Of a stretch of DNA of 64,000 nucleotides, positions 1 through 9,339 are shown one piece after another. Within the stretch, counting starts at the first letter, position 1; each line of letters starts with the position of its first letter. The translations under genes were made by a program, and so were the position numbers. Source of the stretch: Austwickia sp. (GTDB lineage Bacteria > Actinomycetota > Actinomycetes > Actinomycetales > Dermatophilaceae); the NCBI GenBank assembly GCA_016699675.1, contig CP064985.1, positions 2,914,001 to 2,978,000 on the forward strand. The letters are read 5' to 3'. The notes below the pieces were generated by a model. That model made no database searches, was not told the origin of the DNA, and worked only from the letters and a program-made list of their open reading frames with translations.

Positions 1-234
1 CCGTCCCTCGAACAGAGGTGACTAGCACCGCGGAGTTCGGCTCCGTGGGACTGGCCCCGGGCGAGGGACATCCAAGCCCGGGATCAACCGGACACCGATG
101 ACGCGGACCACGGAAGGTCTCTTCCGGCGTGCGCGTCTTTCCCCCGCGAGGGCGACACACCCGACCGCGGGGGTCGGAGGGATCGGGACAGGCCCGGCGA
201 GACGACGAACGACGAGAGAGAGTCAGACGAGGCG
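1..234 (+). promoter_or_regulatory. Leader region upstream of the S10 operon
   Basis: No gene is visible before rpsJ. The DNA can fold: an 8-bp hairpin at 28-35/41-48 with a TTCGG loop (one G.U pair) sits inside an outer 8-bp inverted repeat, 3-10 with 62-69, and a smaller hairpin lies at 161-166/172-177. Either a terminator of an upstream gene outside the window or the structured 5' leader of the ribosomal operon would fit. I see no convincing -35/-10 pair. Confidence 0.4.
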
Positions 235-543
235 ATGGCGGGACAAAAGATCCGCATCCGGCTGAAGTCGTATGACCACGAGGTCATCGACAGCTCGGCG
301 CGCAAGATTGTCGACACGGTGACCCGCGCGGGCGCCACCGTGGTGGGCCCGGTGCCGCTGCCGACGGAGAAGAACGTCTTCGTCGTGATTCGGTCGCCGC
401 ACAAATACAAGGACAGCCGCGAGCACTTCGAGATGCGCACGCACAAGCGTCTGATCGACATCGTCGACCCGACGCCGAAGGCCGTCGACTCGCTGATGCG
501 GCTCGACCTGCCGGCTGACGTGAACATCGAGATCAAGCTCTGA
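235..543 (+). CDS. rpsJ: Ribosomal protein S10
   Basis: Small-subunit protein S10 (uS10), which also forms NusB-S10 in transcription antitermination. At 102 residues it has the usual family length; it opens MAGQKIRIRLKSY and carries the conserved HKRLIDIVDPTPK segment. The ATG is preceded by a purine-rich GACGAGG. It is the first gene of the S10 operon and is followed 10 bases later by rplC. Nothing unusual was seen. Confidence 0.98.
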   Translation: MAGQKIRIRLKSYDHEVIDSSARKIVDTVTRAGATVVGPVPLPTEKNVFVVIRSPHKYKDSREHFEMRTHKRLIDIVDPTPKAVDSLMRLDLPADVNIEIKL

Positions 544-553
544 GGACGCGAGA

Positions 554-1222
554 ATGACTACCCAAGCAACGGGGCGCGCCGACCGAGTGGTCTCTGGCGT
601 GCTGGGCGAGAAGCTCGGGATGACGCAGGTGTGGGACGAGGACAACCGTCTCGTGCCGGTGACCGTCATCAAGGCCGGGCCCTGCGTCGTGACGCAGGTC
701 CGCACGCCCGAGACCGACGGCTACGCCGCCGTCCAGATCGGTTTCGGCGCCATCGACCCCCGCAAGGTCAACAAGCCCGAGACGGGCCACTTCAGCAAGG
801 CGGGCGTGACCCCGCGCCGCTACCTCGTCGAGATCCGCACGGCGAACGCCGGCGAGTTCAGCCTCGGCCAGGAGGTCACCGCCGAGGCGTTCGAGGCGGG
901 CGCCAAGGTCGATGTCTCCGGCCGCAGCAAGGGCAAGGGCTTCGCGGGCGTCATGAAGCGGCACGGCTTCTCCGGCGTCGGCGCCTCCCATGGTGCGCAC
1001 CGCAACCACCGCAAGCCCGGCTCGATCGGTGCTTGCGCCACGCCGTCCCGCGTGTTCAAGGGACAGCGCATGGCCGGCCGCATGGGCGGCGTGCGCCAGA
1101 CCACGCAGAACCTCACGATCCACGCCGTGGACGCCGAGAAGGGGCTGCTGCTCGTGAAGGGCGCCATCCCGGGCCCGCGCGGCGGCATCGTCCTCGTCCG
1201 TACGGCGGCCAAGGGAGCCTGA
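554..1222 (+). CDS. rplC: Ribosomal protein L3
   Basis: Large-subunit protein L3 (uL3), an early assembly protein near the peptidyl-transferase centre. The 222 residues match the family. The signature GEKLGMTQVW is near the N-terminus and the basic loop around GASHGAHRNHRKPGSIGA (about residues 142-159) is the extension that reaches into 23S rRNA. The ATG follows GGACGCGAGA. rplD starts 4 bases after the stop. Confidence 0.98.
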   Translation: MTTQATGRADRVVSGVLGEKLGMTQVWDEDNRLVPVTVIKAGPCVVTQVRTPETDGYAAVQIGFGAIDPRKVNKPETGHFSKAGVTPRRYLVEIRTANAGEFSLGQEVTAEAFEAGAKVDVSGRSKGKGFAGVMKRHGFSGVGASHGAHRNHRKPGSIGACATPSRVFKGQRMAGRMGGVRQTTQNLTIHAVDAEKGLLLVKGAIPGPRGGIVLVRTAAKGA

Positions 1223-1226
1223 CGCC

Positions 1227-1898
1227 ATGACGACCATCGACATCCTTGACGCGAACGGCACGGCGGGCGGCACCATCGAGTTGCCGGCCGAGCTGTTCGA
1301 CGTCCAGACCAACGTGCCGCTGATCCACCAGGTCGTCGTGGCCCAGCTCGCGGCCGCCCGCCAGGGCACGCACGCCACGAAGACCCGCGGCGCCGTGAGC
1401 GGTGGTGGCCGCAAGCCCTACCGCCAGAAGGGCACCGGCCGCGCCCGCCAGGGCTCGACCCGGGCGCCGCAGTTCACCGGCGGTGGCACGGTCCACGGCC
1501 CGCAGCCGCGCAACTACGCCCAGCGGACCCCCAAGAAGATGAAGGCCGCCGCGCTGCGTGGCGCCCTGTCCGACCGGGCCCGCCATGGTCGCATCCACTG
1601 CGTGAGCGCGTTCGTCGAGGGCGAGACGCCGTCGACCAAGGCCGCCGCGGGGCTGCTCGCCAAGGTGAGCGAGCGGCGCAACCTGCTCGTCGTGCTCGGC
1701 CGCGCGGAGGCGCAGCAGCTGCTGTCCCTGCGCAACATCGCCGCGGTGCACGCGCTGATGGCCGACCAGCTCAACACGTACGACGTGCTGTGCGCGGACG
1801 ACATCGTCTTCTCCGAGGCGGCGCTGCGCAGCTACATCGCGGGGCCCGCCGCGGCCGGCGCCTCGGTCCCGGCCAATGACGAGGAGGCCAGCAAGTGA
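1227..1898 (+). CDS. rplD: Ribosomal protein L4
   Basis: Large-subunit protein L4 (uL4), lining the peptide exit tunnel. It has 223 residues. The extended tunnel loop is visible as KPYRQKGTGRARQGS near residue 70. The C-terminus ends in a short Ala/Gly/acidic tail. The stop overlaps the GTG of rplW by 4 bases (GTGA), so the two are translationally coupled. In E. coli L4 represses its own S10 operon; whether that holds here cannot be seen. Confidence 0.98.
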   Translation: MTTIDILDANGTAGGTIELPAELFDVQTNVPLIHQVVVAQLAAARQGTHATKTRGAVSGGGRKPYRQKGTGRARQGSTRAPQFTGGGTVHGPQPRNYAQRTPKKMKAAALRGALSDRARHGRIHCVSAFVEGETPSTKAAAGLLAKVSERRNLLVVLGRAEAQQLLSLRNIAAVHALMADQLNTYDVLCADDIVFSEAALRSYIAGPAAAGASVPANDEEASK

Positions 1899-2197
1899 GC
1901 ACCCTGGGCAAGGATCCGCACGACATCCTCATCAAGCCGGTCGTCTCCGAGAAGTCCTACGGCCTCATGGACGAGGGCAAGTACACGTTCGTGGTCGACC
2001 CGCGCGCCAACAAGACGGAGATCAAGATCGCCGTCGAGCGCATCTTCAACGTCAAGGTCGCCTCGGTCAACACGCTGAACCGGCAGGGCAAGGCTCGCCG
2101 TACCCGCCTCGGCATCGGTCGGCGCAAGGACACCAAGCGGGCGATCGTCACGCTGAAGGAAGGCTCGATCGACATCTTCGGCACGGCGCGAGCCTGA
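1895..2197 (+). CDS. rplW: Ribosomal protein L23
   Basis: Large-subunit protein L23 (uL23), at the tunnel exit, the docking site for signal recognition particle and trigger factor. It has 100 residues, with the conserved DILIKPVVSEKSY opening and an RRKDTKRAIVTL stretch near the C-terminus. The start is a GTG overlapping the rplD stop. Confidence 0.97.
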   Translation: MSTLGKDPHDILIKPVVSEKSYGLMDEGKYTFVVDPRANKTEIKIAVERIFNVKVASVNTLNRQGKARRTRLGIGRRKDTKRAIVTLKEGSIDIFGTARA

Positions 2198-2226
2198 GCC
2201 GCTGACGAGGACGACAGGACGAGAAC

Positions 2227-3063
<837 letters not shown>

Positions 3064-3078
3064 TAGGAGCCTGGAAAC

Positions 3079-3360
3079 ATGCCGCGTAGCCTGAAGAAGG
3101 GCCCCTTCATCGACGACCACCTGCAGAAAAAGGTGGACGCCGCGAACGAGGCCAAGAGCAAGAACGTCATCAAGACCTGGTCGCGTCGGTCGGTCATCGC
3201 CCCCGACTTCCTGGGTCACACCTTCGCCGTGCACGACGGCCGCAAGCACGTCCCGGTGTTCGTCACCGAGTCGATGGTCGGCCACAAGCTCGGCGAGTTC
3301 GCCCCGACGCGCACCTTCAAGGGGCACGTGAAGGACGACAAGAAGGGGCGTCGTCGCTGA
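3079..3360 (+). CDS. rpsS: Ribosomal protein S19
   Basis: Small-subunit head protein S19 (uS19), contacting S13 and A-site tRNA. It has 93 residues with the family opening MPRSLKKGPFIDDHL. The upstream AGGAGCCTGGAAAC provides a Shine-Dalgarno. Its TGA overlaps the ATG of rplV by one base. Confidence 0.98.
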   Translation: MPRSLKKGPFIDDHLQKKVDAANEAKSKNVIKTWSRRSVIAPDFLGHTFAVHDGRKHVPVFVTESMVGHKLGEFAPTRTFKGHVKDDKKGRRR

Positions 3361-3761
3361 TGGCAGCCCAGACAGAGACCAAGGACAGGCTCATGGAAGG
3401 CAAGGCGCAGGCGCGCAACGTGCGCGTGACGCCGATGAAGGCCCGCCGTGTCGTCGACCTCATCCGCGGCAAGGGGGCCGTCGAGGCCCTGGCCGTGCTG
3501 CAGTTCGCGCCGCAGTCGGCCTCCGACCCGGTGCGCAAGTGCCTGGCGTCCGCGATCGCGAACGCCCGCTTCCTCGCCGACAAGACGTCCGCGCCGTTCG
3601 ACGAGCGCGAGCTGGTCGTCAGCACGGCGTACGTCGACGAGGGTCCCACGATGAAGCGTTTCCAGCCGCGCGCGCAGGGCCGGGCCTACCGGATCAACAA
3701 GCGCACGTGCCACATCACGCTCGTCGTGAGTCAGCCGGAGAAGAAGGGAAGTGCCCGCTGA
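3360..3761 (+). CDS. rplV: Ribosomal protein L22
   Basis: Large-subunit protein L22 (uL22), whose beta-hairpin lines the exit tunnel and is a macrolide-resistance site. The core VRVTPMKARRVVDLIRG lies near residue 21. The chosen ATG overlaps the rpsS stop (TGATG) and adds 11 residues before a second ATG at 3393 that would give the more usual N-terminus; either is possible. The 133-residue protein ends in a short basic tail, and its TGA overlaps the rpsC ATG. Confidence 0.96.
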   Translation: MAAQTETKDRLMEGKAQARNVRVTPMKARRVVDLIRGKGAVEALAVLQFAPQSASDPVRKCLASAIANARFLADKTSAPFDERELVVSTAYVDEGPTMKRFQPRAQGRAYRINKRTCHITLVVSQPEKKGSAR

Positions 3762-4618
3762 TGGGGCAGAAGGTCAACCCGCACGGCTTCCGCCTCGGCA
3801 TCACCACGGAGCACAAGAGCCGGTGGTTCGCGGACTCCACGAAGCACGGGCAGCGCTACCGCGACTACGTCAAGGAGGACGTGGCGATCCGCAAGCTCAT
3901 GTCCACGGGCATGGAGCGCGCCGGCATCAGCCGCGTCGAGATCGAGCGCACCCGGGACCGCGTCCGCGTCGACATCCACACGGCGCGCCCGGGCATCGTC
4001 ATCGGCCGCCGCGGCGCCGAGGCCGACCGGATCCGCTCCGAGCTGGAGAAGCTCACGGGCAAGCAGGTGCAGCTGAACATCCTCGAGGTCAAGAACCCCG
4101 AGATGGACGCGCAGCTGGTGGCCCAGGGCATCGCCGAGCAGCTGTCCGCTCGCGTGTCGTTCCGGCGCGCCATGCGCAAGGGCATGCAGTCCTCGCTGCG
4201 CGCCGGCGCCAAGGGCATCCGGGTGCAGTGTTCCGGCCGCCTCGGCGGCGCCGAGATGAGCCGCTCGGAGTTCTACCGCGAGGGCCGGGTGCCGCTGCAC
4301 ACGCTGCGCGCGCAGATCGACTACGGCTTCTATGAGGCCAAGACGACCTTCGGCCGCATCGGCGTGAAGGTCTGGATCTACAAGGGCGACATGACCGCCC
4401 GGGAACTCGCGGCCCAGCAGGCCGCGGCCCCCGGCCGGCCGTCTCGTAGCCCGCGTGGGGACCGCAACGACCGGCCCGCCCGCGGCCGTCGCCCGGGTGG
4501 CGACCGTCCCGAGCGCGGTGGCCGCGAGGGTGCCGAGGCGCCCGCGTCCGCCGGCTCCGCCAGTGCCGAGGCGGCAGTGGCCGCCGGTCCGGCCAGCACT
4601 GAGGGAGAGCAGTCCTGA
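3761..4618 (+). CDS. rpsC: Ribosomal protein S3
   Basis: Small-subunit protein S3 (uS3), at the mRNA entry channel, with helicase function together with S4 and S5. It begins MGQKVNPHGFRLGITTEHKS. The KH domain shows the loop GIVIGRRGAEADRIR near residue 68. After the conserved C-terminal domain there is a roughly 65-residue low-complexity tail, first Arg/Gly/Pro-rich and then Ala/Glu/Ser-rich. The ATG at 3761 overlaps the rplV stop; a longer upstream reading frame exists but is not supported by homology. Confidence 0.97.
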   Translation: MGQKVNPHGFRLGITTEHKSRWFADSTKHGQRYRDYVKEDVAIRKLMSTGMERAGISRVEIERTRDRVRVDIHTARPGIVIGRRGAEADRIRSELEKLTGKQVQLNILEVKNPEMDAQLVAQGIAEQLSARVSFRRAMRKGMQSSLRAGAKGIRVQCSGRLGGAEMSRSEFYREGRVPLHTLRAQIDYGFYEAKTTFGRIGVKVWIYKGDMTARELAAQQAAAPGRPSRSPRGDRNDRPARGRRPGGDRPERGGREGAEAPASAGSASAEAAVAAGPASTEGEQS

Positions 4619-5037
4619 TGTTGATTCCGCGTCGCGTCAAGCACCGCAAGCAGCACCACCCCGACCGCTCCGGCGCCTCCAAGGGCGGCACCACGATCGC
4701 CTTCGGCGAATACGGCATCCAGGCCCTGGAGCCGGCGTACGTGACGAACCGGCAGATCGAGTCCGCCCGTATCGCCATGACCCGCTACATCAAGCGTGGC
4801 GGAAAGGTCTGGATCAACATCTACCCGGACCGCCCGCTGACCAAGAAGCCCGCCGAGACCCGGATGGGTTCCGGCAAGGGCTCGCCGGAGTGGTGGATCG
4901 CCAACGTCAAGCCCGGTCGCGTGATGTTCGAACTGTCCGGTGTGACGGAGGAGACGGCCCGCGAGGCCATGCGTCTGGCGATGCACAAGCTCCCCATGAA
5001 GTGCCGTTTCGTGCGGCGTGAGGGTGGTGACTTCTGA
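4618..5037 (+). CDS. rplP: Ribosomal protein L16
   Basis: Large-subunit protein L16 (uL16), near the A-site tRNA. It has 139 residues, with MLIPRRVKHRKQHHPDR at the start and the family signature MGSGKGSPEWWIANVKPGR near residue 81. Its ATG overlaps the rpsC stop (ATGA), and its own TGA overlaps the rpmC start. Confidence 0.98.
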   Translation: MLIPRRVKHRKQHHPDRSGASKGGTTIAFGEYGIQALEPAYVTNRQIESARIAMTRYIKRGGKVWINIYPDRPLTKKPAETRMGSGKGSPEWWIANVKPGRVMFELSGVTEETAREAMRLAMHKLPMKCRFVRREGGDF

Positions 5038-5264
5038 TGGCGGTCGGTAGCAAGGACCTGGCGGCGGGCGCGCTGCGCGAGCTGTCCGAGGACAAGCTCG
5101 TCGACGAGCTGCGCAAGGCCAAGGAGGAGCTCTTCAACCTCCGGTTCCAGTCTGCGACCGGGCAGTTGGAGAACCACGGCCGGCTGCGGGCCGTCCGTCG
5201 GGACATCGCCCGGATCTACACGATCATGCGCGAGCGTGAGCTGAACATCGGAGGGACCAACTGA
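5037..5264 (+). CDS. rpmC: Ribosomal protein L29
   Basis: Large-subunit protein L29 (uL29), beside L23 at the tunnel exit. Its 75 residues are mostly helical, with the signature ELFNLRFQSATGQLEN and ARIYTIMRERE. Both ends overlap neighbours (ATGA/TGATG), which indicates tight translational coupling from rpsC to rpsQ. Confidence 0.97.
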   Translation: MAVGSKDLAAGALRELSEDKLVDELRKAKEELFNLRFQSATGQLENHGRLRAVRRDIARIYTIMRERELNIGGTN

Positions 5265-5548
5265 TGGCGGACAGCACCCAGGCGACGCAGGCACCCGTGC
5301 GCGGGTCCCGCAAGACGGCTCAGGGTTATGTCGTGTCCGACAAGATGGACAAGACCGTGGTCGTCGAGGTCGAGGACCGCGTCAAGCACGCCCTCTACGG
5401 CAAGGTCATGCGGCGTACGAACAAGCTCAAGGCGCACGACGAGGCCAACGAGTGTGGCGTCGGCGACCGCGTCCTGATCATGGAGACCCGGCCGCTGTCC
5501 GCCACCAAGCGGTGGCGGGTCGTGGAGATCCTCGAGCGCGCCAAGTAA
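5264..5548 (+). CDS. rpsQ: Ribosomal protein S17
   Basis: Small-subunit protein S17 (uS17), an OB-fold primary 16S rRNA binder. It has 94 residues, including the conserved VSDKMDKTVVVEVEDR and ESRPLSATKRW-like segment (here ETRPLSATKRWRVVEI). It is the last gene of the S10 operon and is followed by a 139-base gap containing the 12-bp palindrome CGCCGTACGGCG (5578-5589). Confidence 0.98.
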   Translation: MADSTQATQAPVRGSRKTAQGYVVSDKMDKTVVVEVEDRVKHALYGKVMRRTNKLKAHDEANECGVGDRVLIMETRPLSATKRWRVVEILERAK

Positions 5549-5687
5549 GCCTTCCGCTGGCCGGAGCGCCCCCGCGACGCCGTACGGCGGGCGGGCGGCA
5601 CCCCGAAGAGCGAAACCCCAAGATCCGTTCCGCAAGGCTCGACCCCCGCTCGGGGGCAGAGAACCGGCGCGACGACAGGAGTGAGAA

Positions 5688-6056
5688 GTGATTCAGCAGG
5701 AGTCGCGACTGCGGGTCGCCGACAACACGGGTGCAAAGGAAATCCTCTGCATCCGGGTTCTCGGCGGGTCGGGTCGGCGGTACGCCGGCGTCGGCGACAT
5801 CATCGTCGCCACCGTCAAGGACGCCATCCCCGGCGGCAACGTCAAGAAGGGCGATGTCGTCAAGGCGGTCATCGTGCGCACCAAGAAGGAACGCCGTCGC
5901 CCCGACGGCTCCTACATCAAGTTCGACGAGAACGCCGCCGTGATCCTCAAGAACGACGGGGACCCCCGCGGCACCCGCATCTTCGGCCCGGTGGGACGAG
6001 AGCTGCGCGAGAAGAAGTTCATGAAGATCATCTCGCTCGCCCCGGAGGTGCTCTGA
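5688..6056 (+). CDS. rplN: Ribosomal protein L14
   Basis: Large-subunit protein L14 (uL14), forming the B8 intersubunit bridge and the site of RsfS binding. Its 122 residues include IQQESRLRVADNTGAKEI at the start. The start is GTG (5688), preceded by GACAGGAGTGAGAA, a good Shine-Dalgarno. It is the first gene of the spc block and follows the longest gap in this half of the superoperon. Confidence 0.97.
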   Translation: MIQQESRLRVADNTGAKEILCIRVLGGSGRRYAGVGDIIVATVKDAIPGGNVKKGDVVKAVIVRTKKERRRPDGSYIKFDENAAVILKNDGDPRGTRIFGPVGRELREKKFMKIISLAPEVL

Positions 6057-6060
6057 GGCC

Positions 6061-6426
6061 ATGGCCAAGATGAAGATCAAGAAGGGTGACCTCGTGCAGG
6101 TCATCACGGGTCGCAAGCAGGACAAGGGTGGCGACCGCGGCAAGCAGGGCAAGGTCATCGAGGTCTACCCCGAGACCGGCCGCGTGCTGGTCGAGGGCGT
6201 CAACCGGGTGACCAAGCACACCAAGGCGGGCCAGACCTCGCGCGGGTCGCGCACCGGTGGGCTGGTGCACACCGAGGCGCCGATCCACGTGAGCAACGTG
6301 GCGATCGTCGACCCCGAGACCAAGAAGCCGACCCGCATCCGGACCCGGATGGAGACCGTCGAGCGCAACGGGCGCACGAAGACGGCCCGGATCCGGGTGG
6401 CCGTGCGCTCCGGGAAGGACCTGTGA
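6061..6426 (+). CDS. rplX: Ribosomal protein L24
   Basis: Large-subunit protein L24 (uL24), an assembly initiator. Its 121 residues have a KOW motif in the N-terminal part (KKGDLVQVITGRKQDKGG...GKVIEVYPE). The C-terminal half is basic. It is encoded 4 bases after rplN, and its TGA overlaps the rplE ATG by one base. Confidence 0.97.
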   Translation: MAKMKIKKGDLVQVITGRKQDKGGDRGKQGKVIEVYPETGRVLVEGVNRVTKHTKAGQTSRGSRTGGLVHTEAPIHVSNVAIVDPETKKPTRIRTRMETVERNGRTKTARIRVAVRSGKDL

Positions 6427-7001
6427 TGACGACGACGACCGAATCGACCGAGGCGCCGGCGGCGCGGCTCAAGGCCCGCTACCGCGAGGAGATCAAGCCC
6501 GCGCTGCTCAAGGAGTTCGCCTACGGCAACGTCATGCAGGTGCCCGGCGTCACCAAGGTGATCGTCAACATGGGCGTCGGCGAGGCCGCGCGCGACAGCA
6601 AGCTCATCGAGGGCGCGGTGCGCGACCTGACGGCCATCACCGGCCAGAAGCCCGTCGTCACCAAGGCGCGCAAGTCGATCGCGCAGTTCAAGCTCCGCGA
6701 GGGCATGCCCATCGGCTGCCACGCCACGCTGCGTGGGGACCGGATGTGGGAGTTCCTCGACCGGCTCGTCACGGTCGCGCTGCCGCGGATCCGTGACTTC
6801 CGTGGCCTGTCGCCCAAGCAGTTCGACGGGCGCGGCAACTACACCTTCGGCCTCAACGAGCAGTCGATGTTCTACGAGATCGACCAGGACCGCATCGACC
6901 GCGTGCGCGGCATGGACATCACCATCGTCACGACCGCGACGAATGACGACGAGGGTCGGGCGCTGCTGCGTCACCTCGGCTTCCCGTTCAAGGAGAACTG
7001 A
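6426..7001 (+). CDS. rplE: Ribosomal protein L5
   Basis: Large-subunit protein L5 (uL5), a 5S rRNA binder forming bridge B1b. It has 191 residues from the ATG at 6426, which overlaps the rplX stop; a GTG immediately upstream (6423) is an alternative. The N-terminus has a Thr/Glu/Ala-rich extension before RLKARYREEIKPALLKEF. The conserved VTKVIVNMGVGEA and LSPKQFDGRGNYTFG are present. Confidence 0.97.
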   Translation: MTTTTESTEAPAARLKARYREEIKPALLKEFAYGNVMQVPGVTKVIVNMGVGEAARDSKLIEGAVRDLTAITGQKPVVTKARKSIAQFKLREGMPIGCHATLRGDRMWEFLDRLVTVALPRIRDFRGLSPKQFDGRGNYTFGLNEQSMFYEIDQDRIDRVRGMDITIVTTATNDDEGRALLRHLGFPFKEN

Positions 7002-7003
7002 CC

Positions 7004-7189
7004 GTGGCCAAGACCGCGCTGATCAACAAGGCGAACGCCAAGCCCAAGTTCAAGGTGCGGGCCTACACCCGGTGCCAGAAGTGCGGGCGTCCCCACTCGG
7101 TGTACCGGAAGTTCGGCCTCTGCCGCGTCTGCCTGCGGGAGATGGCGCACCGCGGCGAACTGCCCGGCGTCACCAAGAGCAGCTGGTAA
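7004..7189 (+). CDS. rpsN: Ribosomal protein S14, zinc-binding type
   Basis: Small-subunit head protein S14 (uS14) in its short 61-residue form. C24-x2-C27 and C40-x2-C43 form the zinc knuckle. Actinobacteria often carry a second, zinc-free S14 controlled by Zur; none is in this window. The start is GTG, 2 bases after the rplE stop, with GGAGAA upstream. Confidence 0.97.
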   Translation: MAKTALINKANAKPKFKVRAYTRCQKCGRPHSVYRKFGLCRVCLREMAHRGELPGVTKSSW

Positions 7190-7283
7190 CCACCGACCCA
7201 CCCGAAAGTTTGGAACACCGTAGGTCGCCCTCGCCGCATTCGGCGGGTGGGGAAACCCCGGTGAGAAAGGGCGGAGAAGCCCA

Positions 7284-7682
7284 ATGACCATGACGGACCC
7301 CATCGCGGACATGCTGACGCGGGTGCGGAACGCCAACTCGGCGCACCATGACACCGTGTCCATGCCGTTCAGCAAGCTCAAGTCGAACATCGCGGAGATC
7401 CTCCAGAAGGAGGGCTACATCGCCGCGTGGAAGGTCGAGGACGCCGAGGTCGGCAAGACCCTGACCATCGACCTCAAGTACGGCCCCAACCGGGAGCGCT
7501 CGATCGCCGGCGTCCGCCGCGTCAGCAAGCCCGGCCTGCGGGTCTACGCGAAGTCGACCAACCTGCCCAAGGTGCTCGGTGGCCTGGGCGTGGCGATCCT
7601 GTCCACGTCCTCGGGGCTGCTCACCGACCGGCAGGCCGCGGCGAAGGGCGTGGGTGGGGAAGTCCTCGCCTACGTCTGGTGA
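7284..7682 (+). CDS. rpsH: Ribosomal protein S8
   Basis: Small-subunit protein S8 (uS8), a central-domain 16S rRNA binder and the translational repressor of the spc operon in E. coli. It has 132 residues, opening MTMTDPIADMLTRVRNANSA and ending GGEVLAYVW. A GCGGAGAAG Shine-Dalgarno precedes the ATG. It is separated from rpsN by 94 bases. Confidence 0.98.
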   Translation: MTMTDPIADMLTRVRNANSAHHDTVSMPFSKLKSNIAEILQKEGYIAAWKVEDAEVGKTLTIDLKYGPNRERSIAGVRRVSKPGLRVYAKSTNLPKVLGGLGVAILSTSSGLLTDRQAAAKGVGGEVLAYVW

Positions 7683-7706
7683 CGGAAAGCGAGGAGGAGA
7701 AAAACC

Positions 7707-8246
7707 ATGTCCCGAATCGGACGACTCCCGGTCACCGTCCCGTCCGGCGTTGATGTCAGCATCGACGGTCAGAACGTGCGCGTGAAGGGCCCCAAGGGGG
7801 AGCTGTCGCACAGCGTGCGCGAGCCCATCTCCGTCGCCCGCGGTGAGGACGGCGCCATCGCCGTCTCCCGCCCGGACGACGAGCGGATGTCGCGCTCCCT
7901 GCACGGCCTGACCCGGACCCTGATCAACAACATGATCGTGGGCGTCACCAGCGGCTACGAGAAGAAGATGGAGATCCAGGGCACCGGTTACCGCGTGCTC
8001 GCCCGGGGCTCCAACCTCGAGTTCTCGCTGGGCTACAGCCACACCATCACGGTCGAGCCGCCGGCGGGCATCATCTTCGCAGTCGAGGGCCCTACCAGGT
8101 TCAGCGTGTCGGGCATCGACAAGCAGCTGGTCGGCGAGACCGCCGCGAACATCCGCAAGCTGCGCAAGCCCGACCCCTACAAGGGCAAGGGTGTGCGGTA
8201 CGCCGGCGAGGTCATCCGGCGCAAGGTCGGAAAGGCTGGTAAGTAA
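7707..8246 (+). CDS. rplF: Ribosomal protein L6
   Basis: Large-subunit protein L6 (uL6), near the sarcin-ricin loop and factor-binding site. It has 179 residues in two repeated alpha/beta domains, starting MSRIGRLPVTVPSGVDVSI. The C-terminal signature RKPDPYKGKGVRYAGE is intact. A strong GAGGAGAAAAACC precedes the ATG. Confidence 0.98.
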   Translation: MSRIGRLPVTVPSGVDVSIDGQNVRVKGPKGELSHSVREPISVARGEDGAIAVSRPDDERMSRSLHGLTRTLINNMIVGVTSGYEKKMEIQGTGYRVLARGSNLEFSLGYSHTITVEPPAGIIFAVEGPTRFSVSGIDKQLVGETAANIRKLRKPDPYKGKGVRYAGEVIRRKVGKAGK

Positions 8247-8249
8247 CCC

Positions 8250-8624
8250 ATGGCGATCATCACCAAGCGCGGCAAGAGCAAGGCCGCCGCGCGCAGCCGT
8301 CGCCACCTGCGGCTTCGCAAGAAGATCCGGGGCACCCAGGCGCAGCCACGCATGGTCGTGACGCGCTCGTCGCGGCACGTCTTCGTGCAGATCGTCGACG
8401 ACCTGGCGGGCAAGACGCTGGCCAGCGCCTCGACGATGGAGGCGGACCTGCGCTCCCTGGACGGCGACAAGACGGCCAAGGCCAAGAAGGTCGGCGAGCT
8501 GCTCGCGGAGCGGGCCAAGTCGGCCGGCATCTCCTCGGTCGTGTTCGACCGTGGCGGCAGCAAATACCACGGGCGCATCGCGGCGATTGCCGAGGGTGCC
8601 CGCGAAGGTGGGCTGGTCCTGTGA
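8250..8624 (+). CDS. rplR: Ribosomal protein L18
   Basis: Large-subunit protein L18 (uL18), a 5S rRNA binder in the central protuberance. It has 124 residues, with a basic N-terminus (KSKAAARSRRHLRLRKKIRG), VTRSSRHVFVQIVDD in the core and VFDRGGSKYHGRI near the C-terminus. It begins 3 bases after the rplF stop. Confidence 0.97.
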   Translation: MAIITKRGKSKAAARSRRHLRLRKKIRGTQAQPRMVVTRSSRHVFVQIVDDLAGKTLASASTMEADLRSLDGDKTAKAKKVGELLAERAKSAGISSVVFDRGGSKYHGRIAAIAEGAREGGLVL

Positions 8625-8685
8625 GCAGCGTGACCCGTGGCGGTGCTGCGATCGGCACCACGAACTACGAGAAGAGGATCGACTG

Positions 8686-9339
8686 ATGGCTGGACCCCAG
8701 CGCCGAGGCACTGGCGCCGGTGCCGCCGGTGGCGCGGACCGTGCCGGCGGCGACCGTAACGAGCGAGGCGACCGCCGCGGCGGTCGCGACCGCGACAACC
8801 GTCGGGGCGCGCAGGACGAGGCGCGCAACCAGTACGTCGAGCGCGTGGTGACGATCAACCGCGTCTCCAAGGTCGTCAAGGGTGGCCGGCGGTTCAGCTT
8901 CACCGCGTTGGTCGTCGTCGGCGACGCTGACGGCACCGTCGGCGTCGGCTACGGCAAAGCCAAGGAGGTTCCCGCCGCGATCGCCAAGGGCGTCGAAGAG
9001 GCCAAGAAGGCCTTCTTCAAGGTCCCGCGCATCCAGGGAACCATCCCGCACCCCGTGCAGGGGGAGGCCGCGGCCGGCGTCGTGCTGCTGCGCCCGGCCG
9101 CTCCCGGTACCGGTGTCATCGCCGGTGGCCCAGTGCGTGCGGTGCTGGAGTGCGCCGGCATCTCCGACGTGCTCTCGAAGTCCCTGGGCAGCGACAATGC
9201 GATCAACATCGTCCACGCGACGGTGGCGGCGCTGAAGGACCTGGAGCGGCCCGAGTCCGTGGCCGCCCGTCGTGGCCTTCCGCTCGAGGACGTGGCGCCG
9301 GCGGCTCTGCTGCGGGCCCGCGCGGGAGCGGGTGCGTGA
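8686..9339 (+). CDS. rpsE: Ribosomal protein S5
   Basis: Small-subunit protein S5 (uS5), involved in decoding accuracy. It has 217 residues from the ATG at 8686; a longer in-frame extension upstream is not family-like. The first ~45 residues are a low-complexity Gly/Arg/Asp extension, then ERVVTINRVSKVVKGGRRFS begins the double-stranded RNA-binding domain. Its TGA overlaps the rpmD ATG. Confidence 0.97.
   Translation: MAGPQRRGTGAGAAGGADRAGGDRNERGDRRGGRDRDNRRGAQDEARNQYVERVVTINRVSKVVKGGRRFSFTALVVVGDADGTVGVGYGKAKEVPAAIAKGVEEAKKAFFKVPRIQGTIPHPVQGEAAAGVVLLRPAAPGTGVIAGGPVRAVLECAGISDVLSKSLGSDNAINIVHATVAALKDLERPESVAARRGLPLEDVAPAALLRARAGAGA

Noticed and set aside
3539..3760. N-terminal extension of S3
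   Set aside because: It overlaps rplV in another frame and is Arg/Ala-rich noise; the ATG at 3761 is the family start.
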